Position numbers and translations under genes: made by a program. Under the pieces are notes generated by a model. It searched no databases. It was not told the DNA's origin and saw only the letters and a list, made by a program, of their open reading frames with translations. This document shows positions 11,874-24,734 of a stretch of DNA of 64,000 nt, piece after piece. The DNA lies in contig JAMWFC010000060.1 of the NCBI GenBank assembly GCA_027475525.1, positions 930,001 through 994,000 on the forward strand, written 5' to 3'. Position 1 is the stretch's first letter; the number at the start of each line of letters is the position of its first letter. Source of the stretch: Macrolepiota albuminosa. Lineage: Eukaryota > Basidiomycota > Agaricomycetes > Agaricales > Agaricaceae.

Positions 11874-11883
11874 GTTATAAAAA
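11874..11883 (-). promoter_or_regulatory. Possible TATA box of the NLR-like gene
   Basis: On the minus strand this reads TTTTTATAAC, 73-82 bases before the chosen ATG. Placement is plausible for a fungal promoter; there is no other support. Confidence 0.25.
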
Positions 11884-11884
11884 G

Positions 11885-12707
11885 ATGTCCTCACGCTTGG
11901 GCCTTTGCTCCCACACCTTAAAAAATCAACCGTTTTCATATTGAGATAAGATAGTCCTACACAAGACTTATTCAAGTTTTTCTGGACATTATATTTGGAA
12001 TGTCGGAAAAATCTCAGATACCTTATCTGGTTCAAAACCAGATTAGGTCAAATCAGGCTGTCAAGCCCAGGACTGGTTGGCAGGCACACATCTAACCAGA
12101 GCTGATATGGCATAATAAGGACACCTGATCTTGTCTGATGTGCCAACACTTGTCTGATTTGGCCTGAGAATGGTCTGTTCAAAGTAGCATGATCATGGCT
12201 GATTCTGTCTGACCTGGCCGGCCCTCAGCATTTTTTAGACAAATGGTAGGGAGTGAGTGCTTTGAGATCATTTCAGCCAACAACGACATTATTATGCCTG
12301 ACCACGCAGTAGGGATGGGACTCGGAAGTATGGAGGAATTATACAGTTTGTGGGTATGTAATCAGGATTGGGTATCGGAATCAGTCGTTCACAACCGTAT
12401 TAAATTATATATCCACTACTTTATCTACACGCCAATGTGCATCAACCTCTTCTCGAGTTGAACGGGAAGCAAGCGTGGATTATGATCCACCTTTGTGCAT
12501 GAGCATGAACATCCAGGGATACGACTGACTCTCTTCTCTATCATGACAGTGGTCGATCAATAAGCTACAGGCTAGTAACAACAGTCCAAAAAGATCACTT
12601 CCAGCGGCAAGTGTGTCACAACTCTCACATGCTCTTGGGTTCCCAAGACAGACTATCCATGTACCTAGCGCACAAATGTGGGAACAGAGGTTTTTGATTT
12701 CCGTCAT
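11885..12707. other. Intergenic stretch between NLR-like gene and element E
   Basis: No convincing gene. It contains an imperfect run of TCTGATNTGGC-like words at 12040-12230. A 72-codon plus-strand ORF at 12243-12461 resembles nothing known. CpG becomes normal from about 12.2 kb on. It ends with GTCAT directly before the first E LTR. Confidence 0.4.
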
Positions 12708-13425
12708 TGTCATGACCCCTCCCCTCCAGATCCACCCCAGGACACCCCCGGAACACCATCCGGGACCCTCCCTCCGACCCCACAGGACATGCCCCGCTGT
12801 CACAACCACCGACACTGCCATCACACGCATCAAGGACCGCCATCAGCCCTGATCAATGATCGGATCACGCAACTCGCTTCCGGCCATCACGCATTAGGCA
12901 TCACAGCTCTCTCCACGCCAATTGATTGCACGCCCCACATGTGCAATCCAGGTATACAGTCCCTGCCCACTACTCAATGACCCCCGGAACCCATCCCAGA
13001 CACCCCGGAATCCTGAGACCTGGTCCCGTAGTACTTATAGCGTAGTTCCCTGTTGTATTCGCTAGTCTTGATATTAACTTGAATAACTTTGATTGTTGTG
13101 TGCCCTTTGCTTGATTGGTACGCACTGACTGGCACGCTTGAATAACCATGTGCTCTAAGTTTGGTACGTACTTCACAACTTTAACTTGCTAACTTGGTCT
13201 TGTCTTAGAACCTCCGGTTCACGACTTGACCCCCACCCAATCCCCCAGCTACTCACAATCCAAAACCCCCAGACTGAGTCCCCTCCTCCTAGGATTACCC
13301 CTGCCCACATCTTGAACCCTGGAGTCCTAGCCCTGGAGTTCCAGACACCTGAGTATCCGTAGATCAAGTCTGCATTGTAAGGGCGTTGCTTTCCTGGAAA
13401 GCCCCCGACTCAGCGGAACCTGACA
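12708..13425 (+). repeat. Element E, upstream LTR
   Basis: 718 bp, TGTCATGACC at the start and GGAACCTGACA at the end, with the inverted termini TGTCA/TGACA. The same sequence recurs at 29829-30545, 31035-31259 (partial) and inverted at 57544-58489. No TGG-type primer-binding site follows the end (next bases TAATATCAAG). Confidence 0.85.
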
Positions 13426-13458
13426 TAATATCAAGACTTCCTCCTTACACCATTCTTG

Positions 13459-15954
13459 ATGGCTACGTATACTCATACCTACTACCCCATGGGCTACCAG
13501 ACCGACCCTTATGGGCGCCTGGTCCCTGATCACTACCCTGCACAGACCCCCCACCCTGCCTATCCACCTCTCCTGTATGAACCCCAATACCTCCACCACC
13601 ACTGGGCCCCTGACCTATCTCTCTATGATCTGGAGCCCTCAGCCAGCTGGGCCCCTCTGCCCAACCTAGCCATGGCGTGACCCGTGGAGGTCCTCTTGTA
13701 CCGGAGCATCCCCAGGGGCCTGTCAGAGACATCACCAGTTCCTAGTGGACCTTGCCTGGTATCCCCCAGCAAGGGCCCCTTTGCACCCACCCCCTACTAC
13801 GGTTACCAGCACCCTGCCCCCCAACCCCGGGGACCTCTCAACTACAACTATCCCCCTCAACACTACCCAACCGCTGCCCCACCCACTCGGACTCCTCCCT
13901 CGCCAATGGGACGACGACATCTCGAGGACTACGAACAGCAATGGGACAAAGTGCTCTGCTTGCTCAGGATCTTGCTGGAGGACTTCGCACAATAGACAAG
14001 GGCGCTACTCACAGAATTTGGACACGATGACTTCACAGGCACTCCAGAGGACTGGGCCCATTGCTTGGTCGAATTCGGGGATTGCCTCATGCGAGGAGAA
14101 CTCCCAGAGCAGACTATGGTAAAGTATAGATGTAACACAATCCTCCGCAAAGAATTGCAACAACTGCTTGATGAAGTCCATGCGTCCCTCTCCCCTCGAC
14201 CCCTCAATGATCCTGCAGACCTGGGCCACTCGATTCATATCCAGTGGAAACCCCCGGAACCGGCCCTGGCAGCCCCCACAGTCCCCACTCCAGAGCAATG
14301 ACAACAGGAAGAGCGACAAAATGCCTCAGCCATATTACGGTTCCTCAACCTGACAGGAGGGCTATTCAATCAGCCCGCTGCCCACATAGTAGGCTTGTCA
14401 ACTCGCCATAGGGCTAACTCCGTTCCTAGCACCTTCGAGACCTGGGGACAGCCCCAGAGACCCCTGGAACCCCTCCCACAAACGGACAACGCCCGACCCC
14501 TGGTAGACCCTGTGCAGACACCCCTAGCATGGACGACATGCTGTGCTACATCGACGAGCTCACACGTGGCAACAACGAACAACGTTCCGTGCCCGCGCCC
14601 ATCCCGGTACCACCCCCTACATCAGCCCAACTTCCACCACGACCCCCCGCCCCACTTCGATCTGCGGAACCCCCCACCGCCTCCGATGCAAGCACGACCC
14701 TCCTGAGTTGAATGTCCCCTGCACAACCCAGCACTCGACCCAGCACCCGGCCCTCCTCAAATCGACCCGACACCACCAAACCCTCCCCGACCGCCTCTGC
14801 CACCTCCAGCCGAGCCTTGAGGATGACCCCCAGGCCCTCCACCTCCGCTACCCCCCAGCAGGAACGAACTCCCCCGGGACAACGGACCTCCTGGGCGTGG
14901 ACCCCCAGGTGAGCCACCCGAAGGAGACCCTCCAGGCGGGTGGGGTCCTGCCCTCAGTGCCTTTCCTCCACAAGGAGGGGGGAGTAACCATTATTGCTAC
15001 TACTACAATGCCGGCCCCCCTCCCCACAATGCTGCTGGACCAGACGACACTCACGATGCCCTCGCCCACGAAGGATGCCTGGACATTCAAAAGCCTGATG
15101 CATTCACGGGCTGGGACCCCCAAAAATGGCATATATTCCTCACCCAATGTCTTAACACGTTTCAGGCAAAGCCACTCACTTTTCAGGTTGACAGCTCCCG
15201 GGTGGCCTTTGCCGCCTCGTACCTCCAGGGAATCGCCTTCGACCATTATACGGCCCTCATCCAGTTCGACCCCAACAACCTGGCACTCTCCCGCTGGCAA
15301 GCCTTCGTCGATGAGTTTTCCGGGAAATTCAGGATCTACAACACCATGGCCGAAGCCGAGGACAACCTCTTCAACCTCCAGATGCGCTCCAAAGAACGTT
15401 TCACCACCTTCATCGTATGTTTTGAGAAGGAAGCTTACAAGACAGGTTGGAATTACAGCGCCCTCCGGTATGCCCTCCACCACGCCCTGCTGCAACATAT
15501 CAAGGACGTCCTCCGACTCGCCCCAAAACAACCCTCCTATGACGGATACAAGGCCCTCGTCATGCAGATTGACCAACGCTATTGGGAAGACTGCAGCAAG
15601 TATTTGAACTTCTGACCCCCCTGGAACCCTAGAAGAGGACCTCCATGGCCCTCTGGCAAAACCCCCAACCCCTAAAATTGAAATTCCGGTCCCCTTGCGT
15701 TCTCCGGCGGCTGATTCCCAGTGAGTCGTGGCCCACCCAATACTAACGCTGGCAGCAGCGCCCGCCCCCAGGCCCAACTCAACGCCGCCGTGGCCGCCCA
15801 CAACCCAGGCAACGTGCCAAGCCCCGAGGAACCCCCAGAAGACCCCGAAGACCTCGACTTTGCTGATGAACGGGACGAGGAGGCCCTCCAGGCCAACTGG
15901 CTTCAAAGAAAGGGACGACCCTGGATCAAAGTTCCAAAGGATGTGCAGGAACCA
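13459..15954 (+). pseudogene. gag: Element E gag (capsid part), interrupted
   Basis: ATG at 13459 opens a Pro/Tyr-rich N-terminus. The frame meets TGA at 13678, TAG near 13993 and TGA near 14300, each where the flanking frame goes on. After frameshifts the capsid domain appears at about 15080-15615: KWHIFLTQC, RVAFAASYLQGIAFDHY and NLFNLQMRSKERF are typical of basidiomycete Ty3 gag. The linker 15721-15954 ends DVQEPQ, where LINE-b interrupts. The gag resumes in frame at 23395 with the zinc knuckle. It packages element RNA in cytoplasmic particles; this copy cannot make a full product. Confidence 0.75.
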
Positions 15955-15962
15955 CAACCACA

Positions 15963-15993
<31 letters not shown>

Positions 15994-16252
15994 AAATCTC
16001 AAATTCACATAAAAATATTCACTTGTCTTCACAGGGCCAAGTTTTTACACATACAGCTCAAAAAACCCATCCATATCCGTTATCTCTTGTCCTTTTCAAC
16101 TGTCATTGTGCTATTTCTCGTTCAATATCAAATTTCCTCTTTTTCAATCTTCGATTTGCTCTTACTTTTCAATCATCAATTTTTACCCATCCCTTGCACC
16201 AGAGGCATTTAAACTAAATAGCCCCAAATTGTTAAAACGTGTTATCTTTTCG

Positions 16253-18080
16253 ATGTCGTCTCCTTCTTCCAATATTTCCTCACCCTCTCCCGTGTTTGAC
16301 ACTCAATATCCACCTTACTCATACCACACCTACCCCTACCGTCACTATTATTGAACCTAAAATCCCTAGCTTCACCCCTCGTACACCAAAAACAGGAGCG
16401 AGACCTGTCACTCCGGAAGCTGACACTGGCTCAGACGATGAAATGGTGCTCTCGCCTGTGCAGATTCCCAAAGGGTGTCAACTTATCGTTCGAGGATGTG
16501 TCACAGACAACACATCTGAAACCCCTACTTCTCTCGTTAAAGACTTACTTTCCAACTTGAGCATGGATACACGTTACGAATACTTCCGTAAATTGCACAT
16601 CCAGGTCATCCCGTTCAATGATCGACCGTCAAACATATCATCTGCATGTTATGTTGAAGTTAAGGTCAAAGACAAAAACTGTACCGAACCTCGGGTTGAT
16701 CTTTTAAAAGTCATCATGGACGCCATTCACGAAGTAAAACCTGATTGGGAAGTGCGGTGGAGTGCTAGTAGGAAGGGACGCAGCGATAAGAGATTGTCAT
16801 GCAGACTTTTGGACCTGTATCCCGGCGTGAGGGATCGTAACGAGATTCCAACAGCAGATCTACCCATTATCAAAGATCATATTCAAAAACAGGGATATCG
16901 AGTAGCCTCCATCTTCGCCTCATTTGGGGGACCACAGGTTACCTTTCTCTTGCCATCAGACGCTGACAAATTTATGGCGTTAGGAACGTTCGCTGTACCT
17001 ACCAAAGTTTCCAGGCACCTAGCTCGTATCGAACCTCTTAAGGAGATCCCATTAGAGAAACCATTTGAGCTTGTCATTTCTGGTATGAGAGATTGGGAAC
17101 AAATGGAAACTCGAATCGAACGATGGGCTAGGAAAACAGCTCCGGGCTCATGGATAGGAAGTCGAACCACAGAGCTTAATTCCGATTTGTTTATATTCTC
17201 AATGGCTACATGGGCTGATACTTTAAAGATTCTACGTGCAGAAGAGTCATTCAGGAAAATCTTTCCTGAATCCCTCACGACTCCTCGACAACTCTGGGAT
17301 TACAACGACAATCCCACTCGTAGGACTCTCGGGGACCAAGTCACAAAGGGTGCAGATCAAATCAGCGGCACGTTAAAATCCATGGCGGCAGAAATTTGTG
17401 AACTGCGTAATGAGGTTTGATCGGTACAGATCAAGCAGGATGACATAACTTCAGCTCAAATGAAACTCATCGATCAAGTCTTATCCCTCGATCAGAGACT
17501 ATGCATGACCCAACAAGCTCTTTTGGTACAAGGTCGCGAGGAGAAAATTCGATCATGAGTAGTGGAGCTCGAATCTCAAATTGGTAGTCTGCGAGTCTCC
17601 CTTTTATTTCCGACAAATCAGCAGCGGACAGAGGAGATTCAGGCTGCCTTGGATTCTATGACTATTGAATTAGCTGGAAAAAGGGCTGAGCTGTCGACCA
17701 CTTCGGAACAGTTTGCTAGCGTCACTGGAGCACCACCGGCGCCAGCTCTTCCTGCTCCGCAGCCACTTCCGATACCAACTATCGAACATCTACACAAACC
17801 TGCATCAAAAAGTCCTTCCACGACACAGTCAACCAGACTTAGGAAGAAAAGGAAAACCATGGACGACTTGCCTAGCGACAGAAATGTCTCTGCACCCGTT
17901 CTGTCATACTCAGATTCCGATATGGTATGTTTCAATTGTGGTTTGACATGATTTCATGATGGAGTTAATATGGGTGCCCATCCACTCAGACCTCCATTCT
18001 GTGATTCCGACTCTCTCCACGTTGTGCCTCGGACCTCAAGGGTCAAACTTGACTCCAGTCGGATATCGTGGAGGAATTGA
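16253..18080 (+). pseudogene. LINE-b ORF1 (RNA-binding, gag-like)
   Basis: ATG at 16253 gives a Ser/Pro-rich start; the reading moves to another frame near 16340 and then runs to 17951. TGA stops interrupt at 17418-17420 and near 17556, and again at 17949, with coding-like text on both sides each time. The middle has a globular region (KGCQLIVRGC to LRAEESFRKIFPE) and a coiled-coil-like Gln/Glu stretch at 17430-17680. The end has CFNCG followed by H and C at about 25 residues, a partial zinc-knuckle-like motif. ORF1 proteins of LINEs bind their RNA; that role is inferred from position. Confidence 0.6.
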
Positions 18081-18089
18081 TTTGTCGAT

Positions 18090-21000
18090 TTGATTTTTTC
18101 TCATCCTTTGCGGGCACCCTTTGATATTGCTGAAAGACTAAAACCTCTATATTCAAAAATTTTTACTATCTTGGCACGACCCTCTTTGCCATGCTCAACC
18201 ATGGTCGCAGGTCCTTCTTTTCAGTCTATTACGTCAGATGCAACTCTGACTATCAAACAACATACCTGTCTTACGGACAATTTTTTGTCATCACCTTCTT
18301 ATTTGTTGTCCTTATTTCCTACGGATTTTTATTCGATCTTGCGTCTCATTCGCTTTGTCATATATATGTTTGTGCTCTCAATTATTCTCCCGGTTGTATT
18401 AGCCCAGCCGACTCCACCACAGTCGCAAGTTACCATTCTTGCACTAAACGCTAACGGACTTGTTAGTCCTGTCAAACTTGCCTTAATCGGTCCTCTAATT
18501 GCGAAAGTTGCTCCACATTTCTTTGCAATATCTGAAACTAAAACTAGATCGAATGCCGGCAATAATCTCCCCATCTCCAACTATGAGATTTTCGAGGAGA
18601 ACAGGGTGCCATGCTCTACTAACCATGGAAAGTGGGGTATTGTCCTAGGCATTCGAAAAGATATTCAAGTTATTTCACGTATTAACCTCACTCATTCTAC
18701 TTTTTGTGGTCGTGTCATTGCTATTGATATTGTTATACCTTGTTCAGGCTCAGCGTCCTTCATTCATCGTTTATTCGCTGTTTACGCACCATGTGATCCT
18801 GGACTCGACGAGATTTCCAAGGACTTTTGGCCACACTTGACAGATTTAGTGCGCCTCACTAAAACTTCATGGTCATTATTCGGAGATCTCAATGCTACGG
18901 TGTCCCCAGCTGAACGAGCGTCTGATAACTTATTGGCCAGGCAATACTTGTTAAACTTCTTAAATCTGACTAACGGAACAGATTTATGGCGTGAAACTCC
19001 TGATTCCAATAGGTTTATTAATTGGACTAGTCGTGCTTGGCATTCTCATGATGGCGGCAATATTATCGATTGTGTTATTACCTCCACTCAGAGTCTAGCT
19101 GACTTCGAAATTTACACAGATCATACATGGATTCCTGGCACCGATCATAGGACCATTATAGCGAAGCTGGTCTTGTCCTCTAATGCAATTTGCACTGGAC
19201 AAACATCTCTTGTTGGACCTATGGCCTCACTGAACCCATTGCCACCACCACGAGTGAAATATCCTTCCAAAGTCGACAAGAACAAATTTAAATTGTTCTC
19301 CGATTCAGTTGACAGGCTTGTCGATGCAGACAGAGATAACTTTGACAAAGAAATAATTGATGACGAGTCCTACGTGTTTCGTTACGAGAAGCTTACCAAT
19401 GTTATTGAACAGGCCGCCGTCAATATCTTTGGGCGAACCAAAACCTTTTGTCGATCAAATAAGAAAATTACGTCCCCAGCGATACGTGGAATTGTTTCTA
19501 AGATACGACACTTAGGTGGTGCTATTTCTATGCTTAAAGGAATCAATCAGAATACTTCCTATGGATCTAGGAGAGCATTCGAGTCGCTGAGCTATCAATT
19601 CAGCTTGTTACCTGATCAGTCTGAACAGTCATTCCTTAGATTTCTCATCAACACTCGTAAATCATATTACAGTGACCTTCATGCGGCTCGGAAGTCAGAA
19701 ATTTGGGATAGAGTGAAACGCCAGGACTTCGGAAGAATATCTGGTGTATTATCTGGGGGTTCTTCAAAGAAACTTTTGGGAGGTGCCTCAGCGTTTGTCT
19801 CGCTACCTACCGCGCTAGCATCTCCACATGACCCAGATGTTTTGATATCAAACCCTGGAGAAGTTGCGGAACTCACTAGGAGTTATTTTTCCAACTTGTA
19901 CAAACAATCACCGCCACCCGATAAACCAAAACCATGGCTGTCCACTCCCTCTGTAATTCGAGTTCGAGACAAAGTCAAGGAGGATCCATTTGTTTGGCCC
20001 ATCATGGCAACACTATCTGACTTTCGTGCCATGCTTAGAAAAGGGAATCCGCGCCCTTCACCTGGACCAGATGGTTGGGAAAAATGGTGCGTTAAAAACT
20101 TATCTGATCGGGTCTTACAGTTAGTTTTAGATCTACACAATTATTCCGTCATGAATGCCCGTTTCCCTGGCAATCTGAAGGATGCACACCTCACGTACTT
20201 TCACAAAAGGGGTATACGCACAAATCTCTCTAATTGGAGAGGCTTAATTATCTCAAATTTCTTAGCTAACTCTCCGATGACGTGGCTAAACTACAAATTG
20301 TCCCCATATGCTGCACGTTTAGGTATCATTCCAGATACGCAAGTAGCAACTCAACCTGGAGTGCAAACACGCGATCTCATGAGTTTTCTTGCCGGTCTGA
20401 AGACATGGAGCAAGAGGAACAAAAAAACTATATTTTTACTCAAACGCGATCAAATGAAAGGCTTCGACTATTTATCACCCCATGGATTTTATGACGCTTG
20501 TGAAGCTTACGGACTACCTTTATCAATCTGCGATCTGGACAGAGCGGCTCAATCCTTGATCAAGTGTCTCCCAAGAACGGCCTTTGGTATCGCCTCCTCA
20601 ATTGTTGTTGATGGGGTAACTAAACAAGGTGGCCCTATTTCGCCCTTCAAATCCACGATTACCACTAGCCTGGGGCACAGATATTTGGACGACATTGCTA
20701 GCCATGATCCTGACGCAGTTGTAATTGAAAGTACGTCCAACTCTATTGGTGACCCTCATTTACCCGATGATCATTACACTCTGACTTTATCTATGACGGA
20801 GGCGACGGATGACAGCTACCTTGTTGCACTCTCTCACGAATCCTTACATCAATTCACTCTAGAGATGGAAAGATTTCAACTTGCATATGGGTGGTTGACT
20901 TCGTGGGAGAAAACTACTGCACATGTATTATATCCTAGCGATCCGCTACCCCCCACACTTTCATTCCCCTCTATCACTAACGAACCAGGAATCGATCTAT

Positions 21001-23188
21001 GGACTGTTTCCGAACATGAGGTTCCCGTTTCTGCTGATGAATTTAGTTTTTTACGCACACAGGTCGATGACCCAAGATCTCGGTACCTCGAATTGCTCAA
21101 CATCATAGACTCCTTTGTGTTTCCCAGTTTTACTACTCGAATACCTTTTACTTTGGTTTGCAAGATCTTAGCGCAAAACTTAATCTCGAAATGTCGAGCG
21201 CTCTTGTCTCTACAACCTATTTTGCATGCGGACGCCATCAAACTCGATCAGCGCATGACACGACAGGTACATGACATTCTAGGTTTTCCGTTTTGCCCCT
21301 CTTCGAAGCTGCTGACATTACCACTCGACTTGGGGGGCTTTGAATTCCCCTCAATCGTAGAATAAATGCCGGGATTGCTGTTGATGGACTTATTCGGGAT
21401 CTCAATCACCACATATCCACTTATCGAATTATGGCTAAAATAACGTTGGCAGATTGGACATGTAATACTAACAATTGTGTTTACCCTTTAGATGGTCGGG
21501 GTCTTGACCATAATTTCTCACGTTTTCTGGGCTCTATCCCCTCTGCCTGGCTGATAGCGCATGAACATCTTGCCAATCTCCGGCTCGCGGTGTGCCAAAC
21601 GGACTTCAGTCATTTACTTGATGGAAACTGCTCGATTTCTCATGTTATGAATGCTACAAAATCATTCTTTCAAGCTGATAAGTCACCCACAGGTCACGCC
21701 GTCAGATCCATCCACTCTATGGGTTTCACCAAATTGAAAGATTTAGGTAAGTGGTCTGTCAATGATAATCAAGTAACATCCTTTATAGTGTGAAACATAC
21801 CGGAGGGTAGATGGTCAGAGGCTCAGAATCGAAACTGGTCAATAGTCAAAGAAGCCTTTGCTCGTGTTCATATTGACATGCTCTACAACGGTCAACCTGA
21901 TCTGCTCTATACTAAGCATCACAGACGACTGATCGCAGAGAATTACGTAAGGGCGCTAACTCTTAACAGCACACTTGATTCAGTCGATGTTACTCATGAT
22001 TCAAATCAATGGGGTACTGACGGTTCAATGGCTCCGGCATCTGCCAGCCTATTGGACCACAAATCAGTGACAGCTGCAGTTACTGGTGATAAAACCTTAT
22101 GCCTAAAACTAAGTGGTCGCAACATATCAATCCTGCATGGTGAACTGATAGGATTGATTGCAGGCATCATCATATCGCATGAGAAATTGATGAATGCGTC
22201 AATCCATACGGATCATCTCAATTCTGTCAGGCTAATTGACGACAGTCGCACCACTGTTAATTTGGAAAGTAAACTTCGTCATATGAATGCTCGATCCTAC
22301 TATTGTTGGCTATTGAGCATTCTGGCCGGTTCTTCCACTATTGTCAAATATACAAAGGGACATGCAAACAATAACATTATACCCTCAATACTCAATACCG
22401 TGGCGGATCGACATGCGGTCAGCGCCCACACTAATACGAATACACCTTATGCTCCGATCCCAACATTCTTTATGGACGATTATACTCTCTTCAATTCTAC
22501 TGATGGTTGGATCGAAACAAACACCAGGTACTATATTGAACGAAGACTCGCATTTAACGTCGCACAAGAATTGGAACATAGCGATGGATTACGACTTCAA
22601 CGTCGTATATATGATCCCGCTTCACCCCCGGAATTTCCGTATACATGTGCAATCTCTTGTTACTCAGCGGTTACACAACTATACGCTCGTGCTGGTCAAC
22701 TCCCGACTGCTGCACGTCTCTTCTCGAGAGGCAAACTTCCTACACCCCGCTGTCGATTCAGATGCAAAACGGAGTACAAAGATGATCACCATATCTTCGT
22801 TGTTTGCCCTCGTTTTTCCAACTTTAGACGACAATTTTCAGAAGAAAACTCTCGAAACACAGACAATCGGTGCAAGGAACTAGTTGATAAGGGTTTGATA
22901 TCTCACGAGATTGCATCCCAGATCATACGCGTTGCTAAGTCTCTTTTTATCAATGATCGGTCTGTATGGCCATTGCATACTACTAAGTTTTATTTCGGCA
23001 GGATTCCTAAAGTACTTGGTATACTACAGCTACAGAATACTGGATCCGAACCCACCCTGGAGACTAGACGATTAGCTCATTTTTTCGCCTCATTGTGGCA
23101 TACATCTGCTATCCGACTAGCTGGTCGTATCTGGGGCCAAGTTCAGAGATTTATTGCATACAAAGCTAATTCAGGGCCTCGTACTTAG
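18090..23188 (+). CDS. LINE-b ORF2: endonuclease, reverse transcriptase, RNase H
   Basis: One long frame of 1091 codons (18090-21365), then a single frameshift near 21360 and one TGA at 21791. The endonuclease has LALNANGL, SETKT, GDLNATVSPAERAS, SHDGGNIIDCVIT and TDHRTI (about residues 112-360). RT motifs are PSPGPDGWEKW, motif A KRDQMKGFDYL (near 785), KQGGPISPFKST, SLGHRYLDD and motif C ATDD (near 905, in place of YADD). RNase H shows GTDGS, HGELIGL, HTDHLNS and the late ADRH. A CX3CX7HX4C finger (CRFRCKTEYKDDHHIFVVC) ends it. The protein nicks target DNA and primes cDNA there. It is nearly intact, so the insertion is young. Confidence 0.9.
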
Positions 23189-23389
23189 CTCAGATTTTGC
23201 GCAACATTGTGTATTTCTTTTGCAGTGGTGGCAAGCTTTCCCTAAGGGGTTTTGATGCTACCCCACTTGCCCATTTTACGTCTTACATTTCATGCTATGT
23301 TGATTACTAGGTCTATCGAGGATTGTCCTTACAGACATATCCTTAGCTATTTACTTAGCGGAGGTAGATAACATAATAGTAACATAGTA
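23189..23389 (+). other. LINE-b 3' untranslated tail
   Basis: Non-coding; ends in short A-rich TAACATAG-like repeats rather than a long poly(A), just before the ACAAC target-site copy. Confidence 0.6.
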
Positions 23390-23394
23390 ACAAC

Positions 23395-24085
23395 AAAGGA
23401 GGGAAGGCGTTTGCATACTCTGTGGTGAGAAAGACCATTTCATCTTTGAGTGTCCCCAATGACAGGTTATGGGACGTGCCACCTGGACCTTTGAAGGAGA
23501 GGATGCCACCTTTGAGTATTCAGAAAACGACCTGGCAATTTAGACCTGGAAGACGCCCTAAATCGCGGAATCGACCCCGACGTCTTCTCCGCCCCGGTTT
23601 CCCATCTTTGCTCCATGACACTCGCACAGGACACCCTCATGGCTTACCTACCCTCCCACTCCTCGCACTCCCTCCTCCTCAAAACCTGCCTCGCCCCCTC
23701 CGGAACCCCCCTCAACACCCTCGTCGACAGCGGCGCCACCGACAACTTCATCAACAAAGCATGGTCTAACTTCGCCCTGGAACCCGCTCAGCAACTCCTG
23801 GTCCTGGTGCGGCTCTGCCTCTTCGACGGAGACGCCTCTATGGCAGGGAACATCACTCACTTTGTGCGTATGCCCATTACTTTCACCAACAGACAGACTC
23901 ACACCCTTCAGATGTTGATAACCAAACTCCACTCCTCCACACCCCTGGTCTTAGGGCTCCCGTGGCTCCGAGACACCAATCCCCACATCGATTGGCGACA
24001 TCTTACCCTTCACCTGACCTGGAACCCGATGCTGATGACCAGCAACTCCCCTTTGACATCCCCCGCTCTCCAGATCCTATCCTGA
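23395..24085 (+). pseudogene. Element E: gag zinc knuckle and first protease domain
   Basis: The gag frame resumes with CILCGEKDHFIFEC (CX2CX4HX4C, 23412-23453), which binds element RNA. It stops, and another frame carries a retropepsin: catalytic LVDSGATDNFIN near 23730, flap-side text RMPITFTNRQTHTL, and the C-terminal signature LGLPWLRDTNPHIDW near 23950. This is a normal-length aspartic protease of a Ty3 element, which cuts Gag-Pol. Its DSG is intact, unlike the second copy just downstream. Confidence 0.75.
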
Positions 24086-24139
24086 AGGACCCCCTGGACA
24101 GGCCTCCACCACTCCCCGGACTCCAGTCCTGCTCGTTCT

Positions 24140-24571
24140 GATCCTTTGTCATCAATGCCAGGCTGGACGGCGTCCCAGGACCGATATCAGCCCTCATCTA
24201 CAGTGGAGCCACCAGAGTTTTTATCAGCGACGCCCTCCACCTTCCCCACAACTCCCTCGACCAGCCCCTCCACCTGCAACGCCTCAACGGCACCCCCCTC
24301 CTCCTCTGGCTCCATCCAGAGGTCTCACTCAGGACGTGTGACCCTGGACAACGACTATGAGTTCACCTCCAACTTCCTGGTCATGCGACTTCATGAATCA
24401 ACCCCAATGGTGCTGGGACTACCCTGGCTGCACAACACAAACCCCGACATCGATTGGAGGATGCTCACCATGACCTTCCCAGGACCCAAAGATGCCCGAC
24501 ACCCCTGGGACAACAGCCACGCCCCCCACGCATATGCCACCCACGCCTGTCCGAGCCTGCAAGGCCCCTGA
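24140..24571 (+). pseudogene. Element E: second, degenerate protease-like domain
   Basis: Directly after the first protease a second retropepsin-like unit can be read. It has ALIYSGATRVFISDALHL (tyrosine in the catalytic Asp place), QPLHLQRLNG, then after a frame change LHESTPMVLGLPWLHNTNPDIDW, closely matching the end of the first protease. The layout suggests a duplicated protease within one polyprotein. A shared stretch arising by local duplication of the DNA is the alternative, but the two units differ at many positions. Confidence 0.65.
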
Positions 24572-24734
24572 TCAACCCCCAAACATCCTCTGAAACAAGT
24601 ACAAAGGGCCAAACTACCCGGGCTGGTCTCAGACACACGTCAAACCTGCTCCGGCCAATGCGTCCGCGACTCCAATTGACCCAAATGTGCTCGACATTAG
24701 GATCATTGGAGGCGCCCCCTTCGCCCGCCTCATG

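Larger units (their letters stand above)
15959..23389 (+). mobile_element. LINE-b: nearly full-length non-LTR retrotransposon
   Basis: About 7.4 kb, inserted in the E gag. Flanks carry ACAAC at 15954-15958 and 23390-23394; removing the insert joins DVQEPQ to QRREGVCILCG with the frame kept, which supports these ends. The 5' leader is 15959-16252, ORF1 to about 18080, ORF2 18090-23188, then a 3' tail with TAACATAG-like repeats. ORF2 holds an APE-type endonuclease, RT and RNase H in the order seen in Tad1-like LINEs. Confidence 0.85.

Noticed and set aside
12243..12461. 72-codon ORF upstream of element E
   Set aside because: Short, no motif, no homologous feature nearby; not enough to call a gene.
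14848..16032. 394-codon minus-strand ORF opposite element E gag
   Set aside because: It mirrors Pro-rich, GC-rich gag codons, has low-complexity Gly/Val text, no intron or motif, and no counterpart opposite other gags. It is a shadow frame.
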